Below, piece by piece: positions 1 through 9,348 of a DNA stretch of 64,000 nucleotides. Within the stretch, counting starts at the first letter, position 1. Every line of letters begins with the position of its first letter. The stretch comes from Tremella fuciformis (lineage: Eukaryota; Basidiomycota; Tremellomycetes; Tremellales; Tremellaceae). The position numbers and the translations under genes are program-made. The notes below the pieces were generated by a model. That model saw only the letters and a list, made by a program, of their open reading frames with translations, did no database searches and had not been told where the DNA came from. The DNA is taken from assembly GCA_032768795.1 (NCBI GenBank), contig CP136491.1, forward strand, positions 1,178,001-1,242,000, read 5' to 3'.

Positions 1-594
1 CGTCGCTGTAGTGGTCTTGGTCACTGTAGTGGTCACGTAAGTGGTGCACTTTGCACGCTTGTACAACAGGGAATCAGCGTCCGTGTGACTATTGGCATCC
101 ACTTCGGGCTCTTCCTCCTCCTCCTCGGCCTCCTCCGGGACACCATCCTCTCCCGGATCTGTGTAGGTCGCATAATCGGCCACACTTTCACCGAGATCCA
201 CATTCCCCTCGATCATCATAGGACGGGCTCCCTCTGCCCCAGCCTCTGCGTCCTCTCGAGGGAACAGGGACGGGTGCTTTGTCGCGAAGGGTACGTAGGA
301 GGTGCTCGTAGCTCCCGCTATGACCGAGGGGGTCACGAACACAGTAGCCGTCTCAAAGACCGTATGTTTCCGGGTCTTGCGCTTGCAAGTCCCTCGTCCC
401 TGCAGCTCATCATCCCTTTCGCCCTCTTCCGATGGGCCATAGTCATTGTCGACCAATGAGGGCGCAATAACGTCGAAGGATGACTCAGGGAGTTCCGTTG
501 CTTGAGCGAGTCCAGTAGCTGACTCAAGTGTAGATGGCAGGGGACTCAGTGCGCTCGAGGCGGCAAGAGCACTGACGACGGAGACACGTACCAT
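1..594 (-). CDS. Small secreted Thr-rich protein, array member 1 (C-terminus off window)
   Basis: The frame is open from ATG 594 to the window edge, 198 codons without a stop, so the C-terminus is missing. It starts with a hydrophobic secretion signal (MVRVSVVSALAASSALS). Two spaced cysteine units follow: GTCKRKTRKHTVFETA near residue 78 and a second Cys near residue 183 (KRAKCTTYVTTTVTKTTT). A Glu-rich acidic stretch lies between them, and a Lys-Arg pair just before the second Cys could be a Kex2-type site (inference). It shares the FVTPS...YVPFAT pattern with the next gene. A TATA box lies about 80 bp upstream. First of five tandem paralogues. Function not recognised; the Thr/Val-rich motifs resemble fungal cell-wall or adhesin-like proteins only in composition. 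Confidence 0.75.
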   Translation of the reverse strand, partial: MVRVSVVSALAASSALSPLPSTLESATGLAQATELPESSFDVIAPSLVDNDYGPSEEGERDDELQGRGTCKRKTRKHTVFETATVFVTPSVIAGATSTSYVPFATKHPSLFPREDAEAGAEGARPMMIEGNVDLGESVADYATYTDPGEDGVPEEAEEEEEEPEVDANSHTDADSLLYKRAKCTTYVTTTVTKTTTAT

Positions 595-674
595 TGTCGG
601 CAATGAGTTTGCAGAGCTTCCCACCGGTTGTAGGCTGTGTGCAGGGACCAGATCCCGTGGGAGAGGGAAGGGAA

Positions 675-682
675 TTTATATC
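675..682 (-). promoter_or_regulatory. TATA box of array member 1
   Basis: On the minus strand the sequence reads TATAAATT about 80 bp upstream of ATG 594. The same arrangement is seen before members 2, 3 and 5, which supports real, similarly driven genes. The rest of the 595-944 gap shows nothing else recognisable. Confidence 0.5.
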
Positions 683-944
683 TCTACCGTTATCTCTCAA
701 GACCAATAGTTCGCCATGACGAGTTGTCACGGCATGAGCACGTCTTGGACGGCTATTCTGAAACGCTATCACTGCGCCGCGCGGTTTTCATGTGTCTTAT
801 CGCGTGGGCCAGCAAATGGCCATGAGCATCTTGAAACATTGCTGAGGTGAAAGGAGTGCTTAGAGTAGGTGTATCAGACAGAAGAGACAGATGCCATACG
901 TGTGGAGGAGAAGTCGAGGGCTGTACAATGAAAGACACCTGAGC

Positions 945-1673
945 CTAGCGGCGGCGGAAGAAAAAAAAATCTAATGGTTCGGGCCTCCCTTGGGCGTTGC
1001 TTTCGAAGGTCGCCGTCGGGATGAACTCCAGAGTACCGAAGGTCATCTCGCCCGGAAATGTGGAAGTTTGAGAAGCCGGCTCAGGTGTCATCACCACGGT
1101 CTTCGTCTCGACAGCGGTCTCAAAGACGGTCACGTAGTCCGTGCAACCGCTTTTCTTCTTTCCCCATCCCTTGCCTCCCCCGCGCCCCTTGGGCTCCCTC
1201 GCCGCCACCTCTGAAAGATCGGACTCTTCGTCGTGTGACCAAACGAAGTCTCCATATTCTCCGGGATACTCCTGGACATCTTCACCCACTGGCGTTCCCT
1301 CTTCCCCACGTCGCCCCAGGTGCGGTGGTGAGGTTGAGATTGGGACATACTCTGTCGTGGTCGGGTTGGCGGCGCCGGACATCGGGGTCACGTAGAGAGT
1401 CTGTGTCTCGTGAAACGTCTTTGTCCTGGTTTTTGTCTTACACGCTTTGCGCTTACCGAGATCTTCAACCTCCGAGTATACGTCTCTGCTGAGAGGGTAA
1501 TGGTCTTCATGGAGACCGAATCCGCTTGCTTCAGCGGCTGTGGCCGTCGACGGGGTCAAGTAGGTCTCCGTGCCCTCATAAGCGGTAGCCGTTGCAATGG
1601 GTGCCGCATGAGTCACGAAACTATCGCTCGGCCAGTAGGTTGGGTAGTGGGAGGCAGGGTCCATGATGAGCAA
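945..1673 (-). CDS. Thr-rich protein, array member 2 (divergent, no clear signal peptide)
   Basis: A single 242-codon frame. It carries the array's two-unit pattern: KACKTKTRTKTFHETQTLYV near residue 78, followed by YVPISTSP, and a second unit GCTDYVTVFETAVETKTVV near residue 180. A dibasic GKRKAC precedes the first Cys, and a Gly/Lys-rich linker precedes the second. Unlike its neighbours the predicted start gives no hydrophobic leader, so a short 5' exon may be missed or the protein may not be secreted. The C-terminus lacks the RPGFW tail and instead ends in a Phe/Arg run encoded over a homopolymer of nine A/T bases, where an indel could have changed the tail. Function unknown. Confidence 0.6.
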   Translation of the reverse strand: MLIMDPASHYPTYWPSDSFVTHAAPIATATAYEGTETYLTPSTATAAEASGFGLHEDHYPLSRDVYSEVEDLGKRKACKTKTRTKTFHETQTLYVTPMSGAANPTTTEYVPISTSPPHLGRRGEEGTPVGEDVQEYPGEYGDFVWSHDEESDLSEVAAREPKGRGGGKGWGKKKSGCTDYVTVFETAVETKTVVMTPEPASQTSTFPGEMTFGTLEFIPTATFESNAQGRPEPLDFFFFRRR

Positions 1674-1810
1674 TGATACTGTAGAAGATCTGTGTGCGCA
1701 ATGTGTGAATGCACTATGAGAGACTCCTTGTCAGTGTCGTAAAATCACAATGGGCCGGATGGGATTGAAGGGGTAGAATTGGTGGTCACAGTGTCAGCCC
1801 AGAGTGATGG

Positions 1811-1818
1811 TATTTATA
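1811..1818 (-). promoter_or_regulatory. TATA box of array member 2
   Basis: The minus strand reads TATAAATA about 140 bp upstream of the ATG at 1673. It lies in the 808-bp gap 1674-2481 between members 2 and 3; no other gene-like signal is visible there. Confidence 0.45.
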
Positions 1819-2481
1819 TTGTGGGGGACATGTGTATCTTCCGTCCACTCTCTCATCTGCTACTCCACCTCTTCACAGACTCACATATTCCCGAGACGGA
1901 AACTTCCTCGCGAGACGTTTCCCAGAATCGCACGGGCCGCACGTCCTACACGTGTTCCGTGCATGTCATGTGATGTTTCACCCGAAGCTGTCACGAAGAT
2001 CCACGAGATCAAGGTAGGACGTCATGACGCGGAGTGACGGGGTCATGTACTCATCATTCACCTTCGGGAAAGTGCGACCTTGAGGGGCACGAGCGGCTCG
2101 GGGGAGAACGGTCGTCAGTCGAAGCAAACAGTGATGTACTGCCGGCGTCCCTCGCAGATGTGTGCATCAGAACGCCCCTCGACTGTGGAAATCGGGACTG
2201 TCACCTTGCTTGGGGTCATCTGGCACTCAGGAGGAGAACCTATGTGCCAGGATAACCGGGGCGCTATGCTATTATGACGACTAAGGCAGAACCATTGCAG
2301 TCCTCCATTGTGGTGCCTGTCTCATGGCGAGGCCGGGTTCTCCAACAGGACGTCATCAGCGGTCATCGGGTATATGAAAGGGGCTTGTGAAGACATAGTG
2401 CATCAGGTGACGCAGATGCTGATAGCGCGAGTGGGACGACAAAGCCAATCTGGAAAACCGGGAGGTACAGTCGCACCTACA

Positions 2482-3027
2482 CTACCAGAATCCCGGTCTC
2501 AGGCGATTACCTCCTGCTTTCGAGACGGTAGTGACGGGCACATAAGCCTGGCCATCGTGCGTGATGGTAGGTGCGGCCGTTATCGTAGTTCCGGATACGG
2601 GAGTCTCGACAACCACCACAGTAGTCGCCGGAGCGGTCTCTGTGACATAAGTATAGTGGTAACAGTGTCTGGCGTGTAAGTCGTTGTCGTCATTGTCAGG
2701 CCCGGGCAGTTCGATATCGCGTGCGTCCTCGCCATCTGTCTCGTCCATGACCTCGGACGAAGGACGCGGCAGTGCCGCTTCGCCAACGGCGGTCGACTCT
2801 GACCTGCCCTTGATCTCTGAAGCGAAAGACGTAACCGTAGCGGTGCTCTGATAGACCGTCTTCGTCTTGGTCCAGTCATAGCAGCGGGCCTCCAGCTCAT
2901 GATACGAAGAGTCCGCATTTGACTCGTTAAAGGCGAACGCGTCGGTATCTGCGACGGGGGCACGTGAAGCCGTCAGATGCCCCGAGGCAGCACTAGCGGC
3001 GAGGAGGACAGCGGCGGCTTTAACCAT
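2482..3027 (-). CDS. Small secreted Thr-rich protein, array member 3 (RPGFW tail)
   Basis: A 181-aa protein. I start at ATG 3027 rather than the longer frame from 3144 because this gives a typical leader (MVKAAAVLLAASAASG) and matches the MV[RK] starts of members 1, 4 and 5. The Cys units are ARCYDWTKTKTVYQSTATV and ARHCYHYTYVTETAPATTV. They are followed by the family signature VVETPVSG, THDGQAYVPVTTV and the terminal RLRPGFW, directly at the stop. An acidic linker joins the units. A TATA box lies about 95 bp upstream. Secreted or wall-associated by inference; no known domain recognised. Confidence 0.75.
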   Translation of the reverse strand: MVKAAAVLLAASAASGHLTASRAPVADTDAFAFNESNADSSYHELEARCYDWTKTKTVYQSTATVTSFASEIKGRSESTAVGEAALPRPSSEVMDETDGEDARDIELPGPDNDDNDLHARHCYHYTYVTETAPATTVVVVETPVSGTTITAAPTITHDGQAYVPVTTVSKAGGNRLRPGFW

Positions 3028-3121
3028 TGTGTTGCTATAAAATTGCGCAGCCTGTGCTTGGTAGTAACAGGTGATGAGGAGGCAAAGTGTGCGGAATGGT
3101 GAGGCCGGGACTCTTGTCTGA

Positions 3122-3129
3122 ATATATAT
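3122..3129 (-). promoter_or_regulatory. TATA box of array member 3
   Basis: An A/T run gives ATATATAT on the minus strand, about 95 bp upstream of ATG 3027. The 3028-3602 gap otherwise holds only the member-3 promoter side and the member-4 3' end. Confidence 0.4.
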
Positions 3130-3602
3130 CGCTCGAGTATTCACCGCGTTGTCATGTCGTCACCTCACCCCAGCGCTCCTCTTATGACAGAGAAGAGGAG
3201 CAGGCGCAATTGAGCCCAAGCTCGTTTCAGGTCCACGACGTATTTGATCATCTCATAGGAGCAGAATAAGCGAAACAGGGCTCGCACATCAATGCCCCGC
3301 GCGGAGACGGGTGGCGGAGACCGCGCGACTCGATCCTTTGTGTGCTCGCACTGCAAATTTGGGGCTTCACACTGCTGTGCCCGTCTCTGCGTCTCGTAAC
3401 AGACGTCAGGATGGCGAGTGATACATCCACGAAGGCGCTACCGTGGTGATGATGAAGAAGCACGCGACACCTGGATAGCCTTCGGTCGCATGGTGAGTGG
3501 ATGGTGAAGAGGGTGACGGGGAGTTTGCCATGCGGGTGAAGTCGAGCAAAATGCATGATCAGAGAAAGATACAATGGGCGTCGTGGGACTATGGATTGGC
3601 GA

Positions 3603-4250
3603 TCACCAAAACCCAGGTCGGGCACGGGCGGCAGCACCTTCGCTTGACACACTGCTTAGAGTGGCCGCAGGCGCGTAAGCCACACCATCGTGTGTAGTCA
3701 CGTCTATCGGCGGAGGTGCCTCTGCCACGACTGTTGCCGAAGTGACCAGTGTCGACATGGTCGGCGTCCCGGTCATCCGACCGTTCGTTGAAGTCGAGTC
3801 GACCGGGACGAGCTCGGTGAGCTGTGTGACCTTTGTCTCCGAAGACGGCTGCACCGGCGTCTCGACGACAGTGGCGACCGTGGTCGCTGGCTCGGATATC
3901 GTTGGCACCGTTGTGCACCTGTTATGCTCTAGCGGCGTATTGACTTGATCGCCGAGAACGAGGTCAGGGTCAGCGTCGGCCGTTGGCTGAGCCCATCTGG
4001 TCGCGAAGGAGTAGGCGGTCAACTTTGAGCCAGGCACAATGTCAGTCCAGAAGACCTGGACACAACGTTCCTCCAAGGGGTTTGCAGAGCGGTCCACACG
4101 CGTCTCGTTTGTCAACTCTCTTCCGGTCGTTGACGTGCTGTTACTGGCGCGGAACCCTGAGGAGGCTTGGGTGCCTTCTAAAACAACCGTATCGACGGGA
4201 GTAGTAGCAGCACCAAGTACAAGTGCAGCAGCAACACCGGGGCGAACCAT
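3603..4250 (-). CDS. Small secreted Thr-rich protein, array member 4 (RPGFW tail)
   Basis: A 215-aa protein from ATG 4250 (chosen over the ATG at 4283 because it yields MVRPGVAAALVLGAATT, matching the sister leaders). First unit EERCVQVFWTDIVPGSKLTA and SFATRW, where member 5 has the near-identical ITAYSFATP. Second unit HNRCTTVPTISEPATTVATV and VVETPVQP, then a longer Thr/Ser linker than in members 3 and 5, then THDGVAYAPAATL and the terminal RARPGFW before the stop. Asn-X-Thr glycosylation sites occur after the leader. The gap 4251-4819 shows no gene; I could not find a clear TATA box for this member. Function unknown. Confidence 0.75.
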   Translation of the reverse strand: MVRPGVAAALVLGAATTPVDTVVLEGTQASSGFRASNSTSTTGRELTNETRVDRSANPLEERCVQVFWTDIVPGSKLTAYSFATRWAQPTADADPDLVLGDQVNTPLEHNRCTTVPTISEPATTVATVVETPVQPSSETKVTQLTELVPVDSTSTNGRMTGTPTMSTLVTSATVVAEAPPPIDVTTHDGVAYAPAATLSSVSSEGAAARARPGFW

Positions 4251-4819
4251 GGTAGTAGAGCTTTGGTTGTGTCTGTTCGTCAATCACAAAATGCGTGTTC
4301 GCGTACTGGCCGACTGTCAAGTGTGCTAAGTGTGAGAAGAATGTGCTGCAAGAGGAGGACCGGGAAGGGAGGGGAAAAGGGGGGGAAACGCGCGTATTTG
4401 CTTGTCGATATTGTGCATCGCCCCTCCACTCGACATTCAACGTTTAATCATGCAAAAGGAGATCGGTTTAGAACGCGAGTCACGGGGTAAGCTTAACGTA
4501 TCATGTGGTCAAAAGAGCATTTTCAAATCGTCAGATATTTGAGAACCATTTGCGCACGGATTGAGGCAATTTACACCGGTTTCGGGGCCATCGAGAAAAT
4601 ATGGAAGTGTGCTTGGGCGAGCCTTCCGCATTAGCTGCAGTATGCAGCCCAAAAAATAAGCAAGGCGCCAGACGAGAGTGTCGGTTGACGCATTCTACAT
4701 ACCGACTAAGTCTCAAGATTTGGACAACGCACGAGGCAGGGTGCAGACTGAAATCGCTGTGAAGCCTAATACTTGTAGAACAAGTAAAGTAACTAAATAT
4801 GCCATGCGCCCTTTCCTAC

Positions 4820-5428
4820 CTACCAGAAACCAGGTCGGACACGATTGGCATTGCCCTTGAGCACGGTGGTGACGGGCTCATAGGGTTTACCGTCGTGCGT
4901 GGTGACCGGCGCAGCCGTGGGAGTGGTGTGCTCCGGGACCGGGCTCTCCACAACCGTGGCCAATGTCTCCGCCGGCCCGTCCACGAAAACAGTATAATGA
5001 CTGATGCACCCGGCCTTGCGTATGCGGTGAGGCTGATCGCCCACATCGCCAAAAGCCCCTTCGGTCTCCACTGGCTCAATGGCGCCGGTGGCATCTTCCC
5101 TATCCAAGTCCCGAACTGTCGAAACGGTTGACAGCGCGGTAGAGCCCGCCGAGCCTTTACCGGTAGGCGTCGCAAAAGAGTACGCTGTAATCGAATGATG
5201 ACTCGTCTTGGTGACGGTAAAGACCCTGCACGTTCGCGGTTCCAGTCCGGGGTGTGCCTCTTGCTCGGAAGGGGCGAGCTTGAATGCACTCGCTGATTGT
5301 TCCGATGGCACCGCGGCTCTAGTTGCGTTGGACGCTGCGGTGTAATTGGCGGCTCGCGTGGCGGAGAGCGCATCAGTGACAGAGCCGGCGGCAAGGGTCA
5401 GAGCAGCAGGAATGGAGGCTCGGACCAT
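4820..5428 (-). CDS. Small secreted Thr-rich protein, array member 5 (RPGFW tail)
   Basis: A 202-aa protein with leader MVRASIPAALTLAAGSVTDA. First Cys unit RTCRVFTVTKTSHHSITAYS, second GCISHYTVFVDGPAETLATV with VVESPVPE, then THDGKPYEPVTTV and terminal RVRPGFW. It is closest to member 3 in the C-terminal half and to member 4 in the first unit, as expected for tandem duplication with exchange. A TATA box lies about 120 bp upstream. It ends the array; the next gene (ABHD12-like) is unrelated. Extracellular location is inferred from the leader only. Confidence 0.77.
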   Translation of the reverse strand: MVRASIPAALTLAAGSVTDALSATRAANYTAASNATRAAVPSEQSASAFKLAPSEQEAHPGLEPRTCRVFTVTKTSHHSITAYSFATPTGKGSAGSTALSTVSTVRDLDREDATGAIEPVETEGAFGDVGDQPHRIRKAGCISHYTVFVDGPAETLATVVESPVPEHTTPTAAPVTTHDGKPYEPVTTVLKGNANRVRPGFW

Positions 5429-5544
5429 TGTGACTGATTGCTAGATGAGAGATCGCGCGAGAAGTTTGAAAAGACGGTTGTTGTCTGGGTAATGGTGTGT
5501 AATTAGCGGGCAGATATAGAACAGGTTGTGACAAGCCGCATGAC

Positions 5545-5552
5545 TTATATAT
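5545..5552 (-). promoter_or_regulatory. TATA box of array member 5
   Basis: The minus strand reads ATATATAA about 120 bp upstream of ATG 5428. It lies in the 328-bp gap before the ABHD12-like gene's 3' end. Confidence 0.45.
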
Positions 5553-5756
5553 GGTTGCCGCCTCGGTGTATCGCATCCCCGTGCTTGTCTCATGATCCGA
5601 TGCATTGAGGGGGGCGGATACTAATCTTATCGAACAAGTTTGAGAGTTGACATTGATCTGTAACTCCGACAAAGGATGCAGGTCGAATTGACATCATGCG
5701 AGACTTCACATGATCGGCATGTCCCTTACATGTCTGATCACCTGCTTTGTTGCACG

Positions 5757-7276
5757 TCAGAGATTTGCGACCTTGCCAATCAAGTCCAACGTTCCCTCGT
5801 AAAACCCAATATCGTCGTGACCGCCGACAAGGCCTTCAAACCACATGACCGAACCCTTCGACTTGCGTGGAAAAGACTTGACGGTGCCCCAGCCGGCGTA
5901 TTGATCTTCCTTGAGTCTGATCTCAAAGCCGACAGCCTCCTCCTCTGACTTTAGATGTTCGAACAGTCGCTGCGAGTGAGAGTGAGGGATGACCGCGTCA
6001 TTTTGGGCGTGGAGAATGAGGATCGGGGCATCCGTTTTCTACTTATAAGCCAACGAGAACGGGCGAGAGCACACGTACTGGGAGGACAGCAGCCGAGTTG
6101 AATGGAAAGTAGAGGAAGGAGCGCAGGTAGTCTATCGTTAGTGGCATGACATCCGCAAACTCGACGTACCGAAAAGGGGCGGTATGGCTCTAAAAGGCGA
6201 GAGAACAGGGATAAACTTTGCTAGCCAGTATCTATGTGTCAGCTGGGAAGCGTTCCAAGCATGCAACACAGACTCGGACAGGACATCGGTAATGCTTGTG
6301 AATGGAGCGACAAGCACTACCGCTCTAGGATAAATGCCTGGCGTCAGGAGACAGCTCTTTCCGGGATGCGGGCTCCTACCTTTATCTGCCAGTCGACCCG
6401 CAAGACCAGACGCAACGCCCGTCCCGAGGCTCTGTCCGACAAGGATGACGTTTCCGGCTCCAGAGGCACCAGTACGAGCCATGACAAAGTCCCATGCCGC
6501 CTCGGCATCGGTCAAAAGACCAGCTTCTGACGGGGTCCCGGTGGAATCTGCAAACCCTCTATAGTCTATGGCGAGCACGTTGCTGTCCGTCAGGGGCATC
6601 AAAGCTCTCACAGAAGACGTACCAATCAAATACAGTAGAGAAAGCCATATAGCTCCGCACGCGACGAGGGAGCGCCCTTGTCGCTGCCTGAATGTCAGCA
6701 GATCCGTAAAGACCCAGTCAGGCCTACCTACATTGCCGTGAAAGTAGAGGACAGTCGGCCGGTCTCGGAATCCGGCGTCAAAGGTTTCCTCGCTGAGCCT
6801 CGTTTTCGGAGGCACGCTCTCTTGCTGGAGGTAGTACGAGCGCGGCCTCCTAGTCAGTTATGCGAGATCTCCGTCACAGCTACTCACAGCACGTGCCATG
6901 CGCCTAACCGCTCGCCGTCGCTCGTGTTTAGATACACATTCCGCGTCTTGTAGGCTTCGATGTGAGCTACAATGTCGGAAGCGCAGCTCAAAGGGGACTC
7001 ACGAGCCAGGCCGTAGTGCTCGGGGAGGTCGTACTGCGCAAAAAGGGGCCAGCGGACATTATGCAGAAAGACGACTCTGAAATTATCAGCCCCATCGCCT
7101 CTGCTTGAAGGAGGGGAGGCGCACTGCCGCTGGACCGCGGGGATGATTGTAAGTGATATAAAGGCCAGCCACAGAAGGAAAGGCGCAGCTGCCCACCGCA
7201 ACAGGCGAGCCGAGGGCATGAGCCGCGAGGTGTTAGCACTAAGCAAGGTCAGAACAACACCGAGGGACAAAGGCAT
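5757..7276 (-). CDS. ABHD12-type alpha/beta-hydrolase (lysophospholipid/monoacylglycerol lipase family)
   Basis: Spliced from eight or nine exons (7276-7003, 6954-6888, 6849-6732, 6687-6623, 6582-6380, 6337-6170 with a possible 36-nt intron inside, 6131-6079, 6038-5757), about 397-410 aa. An N-terminal membrane segment (LLRWAAAPFLLWLAFISLTI) is followed by the ABHD12 landmarks GAWHVL, PPKTRLSEETFDA, LYFHGN, LAIDYRGFADSTGTPSE, the nucleophile elbow GQSLG, the acid Asp in LHAQNDAVIP and His in GGHDDIG. The catalytic triad is therefore complete. Family members are ER-membrane serine hydrolases acting on lysophospholipids or monoglycerides; the exact substrate here is not known. It is divergent from the Dabb gene, with 166 bp between the starts. 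Confidence 0.9.
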
Positions 7277-7442
7277 CGCCCGGTGGACCGGCGAGGTGGA
7301 GGTGATCCATCTCGGACATCGCCCTAGGTCTTGGGTTCATGACCTCGGTCATCTTCCTCTTCTTCATCTTTCAATTGCATCTTCACCCCATCGCGCTCAC
7401 AGATACCTCCCAGAGAGCGTGAGATAACAGGCATCGAACAGA

Positions 7443-7907
7443 ATGACTTACCTGCATATTGGTATGTCGGCCCCATACGGATACTCAGCAGAGTTGCTGA
7501 CTCGCAGTGGCATTCAAGACCTCCTCCCCCGAGGGGCTGGCCAAGTTGACCGAGGGCCTGCTGGGCTTGGAAGAGCTGTGCACCAAGCCGGGCGGCGGCA
7601 AGCTCATACAGTCGGTCAAGGCGGGCAAGCAGATCAGCCCGGAAGGTATGGACGGCGGTATGCAAGTGATCTTCGTCGTCGAATTCGAGGTGGGTCCTCC
7701 CTCCCGTTACGCTCACGAGGCAATAGCTGAGGGTACAGACAAAGAAGGACTGCGACCACTATCTGTGGCACGACGAGGCGCACAAGTCGTTCAAGGTGAG
7801 GCCTATGGATCGTCATGTAGAGGTGAGCTGACGGGCAGACCAAAGCTGGGGCAGAATACGGCGTGACAGGCGTGACCGTCCTCGACTTTATTGAGGGGCA
7901 GTTCTGA
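7443..7907 (+). CDS. Stress-responsive A/B barrel (Dabb) domain protein
   Basis: Exons 7443-7461, 7508-7689, 7739-7795 and 7839-7907 give 108 aa, the normal size for a stand-alone Dabb protein. The start MTYLHIVAFKTS matches the beta-strand start iiHivlFK of the family. The C-terminal half has DCDHYLWHDEAHKSFK (family pattern DRDYY...DPAH..F) and ends TVLDFIEGQF like the typical VVDFxPGxF. These small dimeric barrels occur in fungi and plants with varied or unknown roles, some as ligand-binding or enzyme domains. No neighbour suggests a pathway. Confidence 0.85.
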
Positions 7908-7980
7908 TCCGCTGTGGTGGAGTCAAGTCGTAGATACATACTGCTAGAGCTACATCGCATGCCTGATCTCCATCTGCGAT

Positions 7981-9107
7981 CTACCCTTCGCCCGCCATAG
8001 CCCTGTCGTACTCGCTCTCAGTAAACTCGTATCCCCACTGCCACAGACACTGGCGCAACACCCTCCCCACATCCTCATCCCCTAGCACCTCCCTCCCCCC
8101 GCTCTGCTGCACCTTCTTCAGCAGCGCCCGCTTGAAGCGGCCCGTCGGACCCGCCACCTTGAGCCACCGCCGCACCTGCCGCTCGTCGTCTTCGCACCGC
8201 CGGCCCGCCCAGAACCGGACATACCACTCTGCCCACCCCCGAGGATCGCCAGACCATATCCACCCGGCCTTCTCCCACTCTTGCAAGCTCTGTCCCGCCC
8301 GCACCCCAAACCGGTTCACCTCGCCGTCCGGCTCGCCATTGATCAATAATCGCGCCGTATTCGCGTCGGAGAGCGCGAACGGCAAGGTGGGTAGGACGGA
8401 CGACGAGGCGAGAGGCGCGCGCAGGACGTGCGAGTACGTGTCGGCGAAGAAACCTCCCCCGAATGCACCGCCCGCGAACATCTCCTCGGGCGTGAGGTTG
8501 GGCGTGAACACCCCGGCCCATCGGCCTTCGAACACGAGGGTGCCGTCTGCCTGCCGAGACGGCCGAAGGGCAGGCGAGAGCGGGAGGGAAGGGTCGTACT
8601 CCGGCGCGGGCGCAAGTACCGGTGCGCTCGACTTGGGCAAGGCGGGCTTGCGCGGCGGGGGCGAAGGGGAGCGGGACAGGTCGTATGACGGGTTGTAGGC
8701 CCTATGAGCGTCAGCGAGCGATCGAAGCACCACAGTCGTAGCTGAAGATGCTGGGCTCACGCGTTCTCTTGCAGAGCCGCAACCCGCCCGCTCCGCCTCG
8801 TTGGCTCAGCCGCCGCCCGCCTGGTGAGCCGGCGCGAGGATGATATTGTCTGCCGCTGCGCTTTGCCCACTTTGGTCGGCGGTGGTATACTCGGTTTATG
8901 TGGTCGTATAGCGGGTGTCGCGTTCAGTCCGAGCGAAGCTAGCAGCGCGGCGTTGTTACTGCTCTATCAGCTGGGCCGCCAACATCCCAGGTGATGAAAG
9001 ACAAACCGGATGTTCTCGAGTCTTTCTTGCTCGTAGTCTAGGTCCATGTCGAGCTCTTCGTCTGAAGCGGGGTCGCTCTTCACGCCCAGAGGCGTGGGCT
9101 GTGCCAT
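7981..9107 (-). CDS. Conserved eukaryotic protein of unknown function (GRRxxDDERQ motif)
   Basis: Exons 9107-9007, 8958-8761 and 8701-7981 give 339 aa. I chose ATG 9107 because it is in frame with, and extends, the motif YEQERLENIRNNAALLASLG, a pattern common at the N-terminus of fungal nuclear proteins. A basic stretch (SSSRRLTRRAAAEPTRRSG) could be a nuclear signal. The C-terminal half contains FTPNLTPEEMFAGGAFGG, WIWSGDPRGWAEWYVRFWAG and GRRCEDDERQVRRWLKVAGP, a set I recognise from uncharacterised fungal and plant proteins. No catalytic motif is visible. It lies head-to-tail with SNF5, separated by 241 bp. No function is assigned. Confidence 0.75.
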
Positions 9108-9348
9108 TATGGTCGACATGTCAGTGCAAGATAAAAGATACAAGACGCGTCTGCAAAAAGAGCTTTTGCACTGGGATGTCGATCATTTCCGACGCCGATC
9201 GACGATGATGTCATCACGACTAACAAGCTTTCGACACAATGCTGATGGTGGATGCATATGGAGCATCGCATGTATGCTCTCGCTCGTAAAGTCTTAAGCT
9301 GCACAATCGTATACCCAGATTCAACACACACTCCTCCTCGTCTCTGCT

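Noticed and set aside
85..459. 124-codon plus-strand frame over array member 1
   Set aside because: It is the antisense of the better-supported minus-strand gene, which has a leader, TATA box and paralogues.
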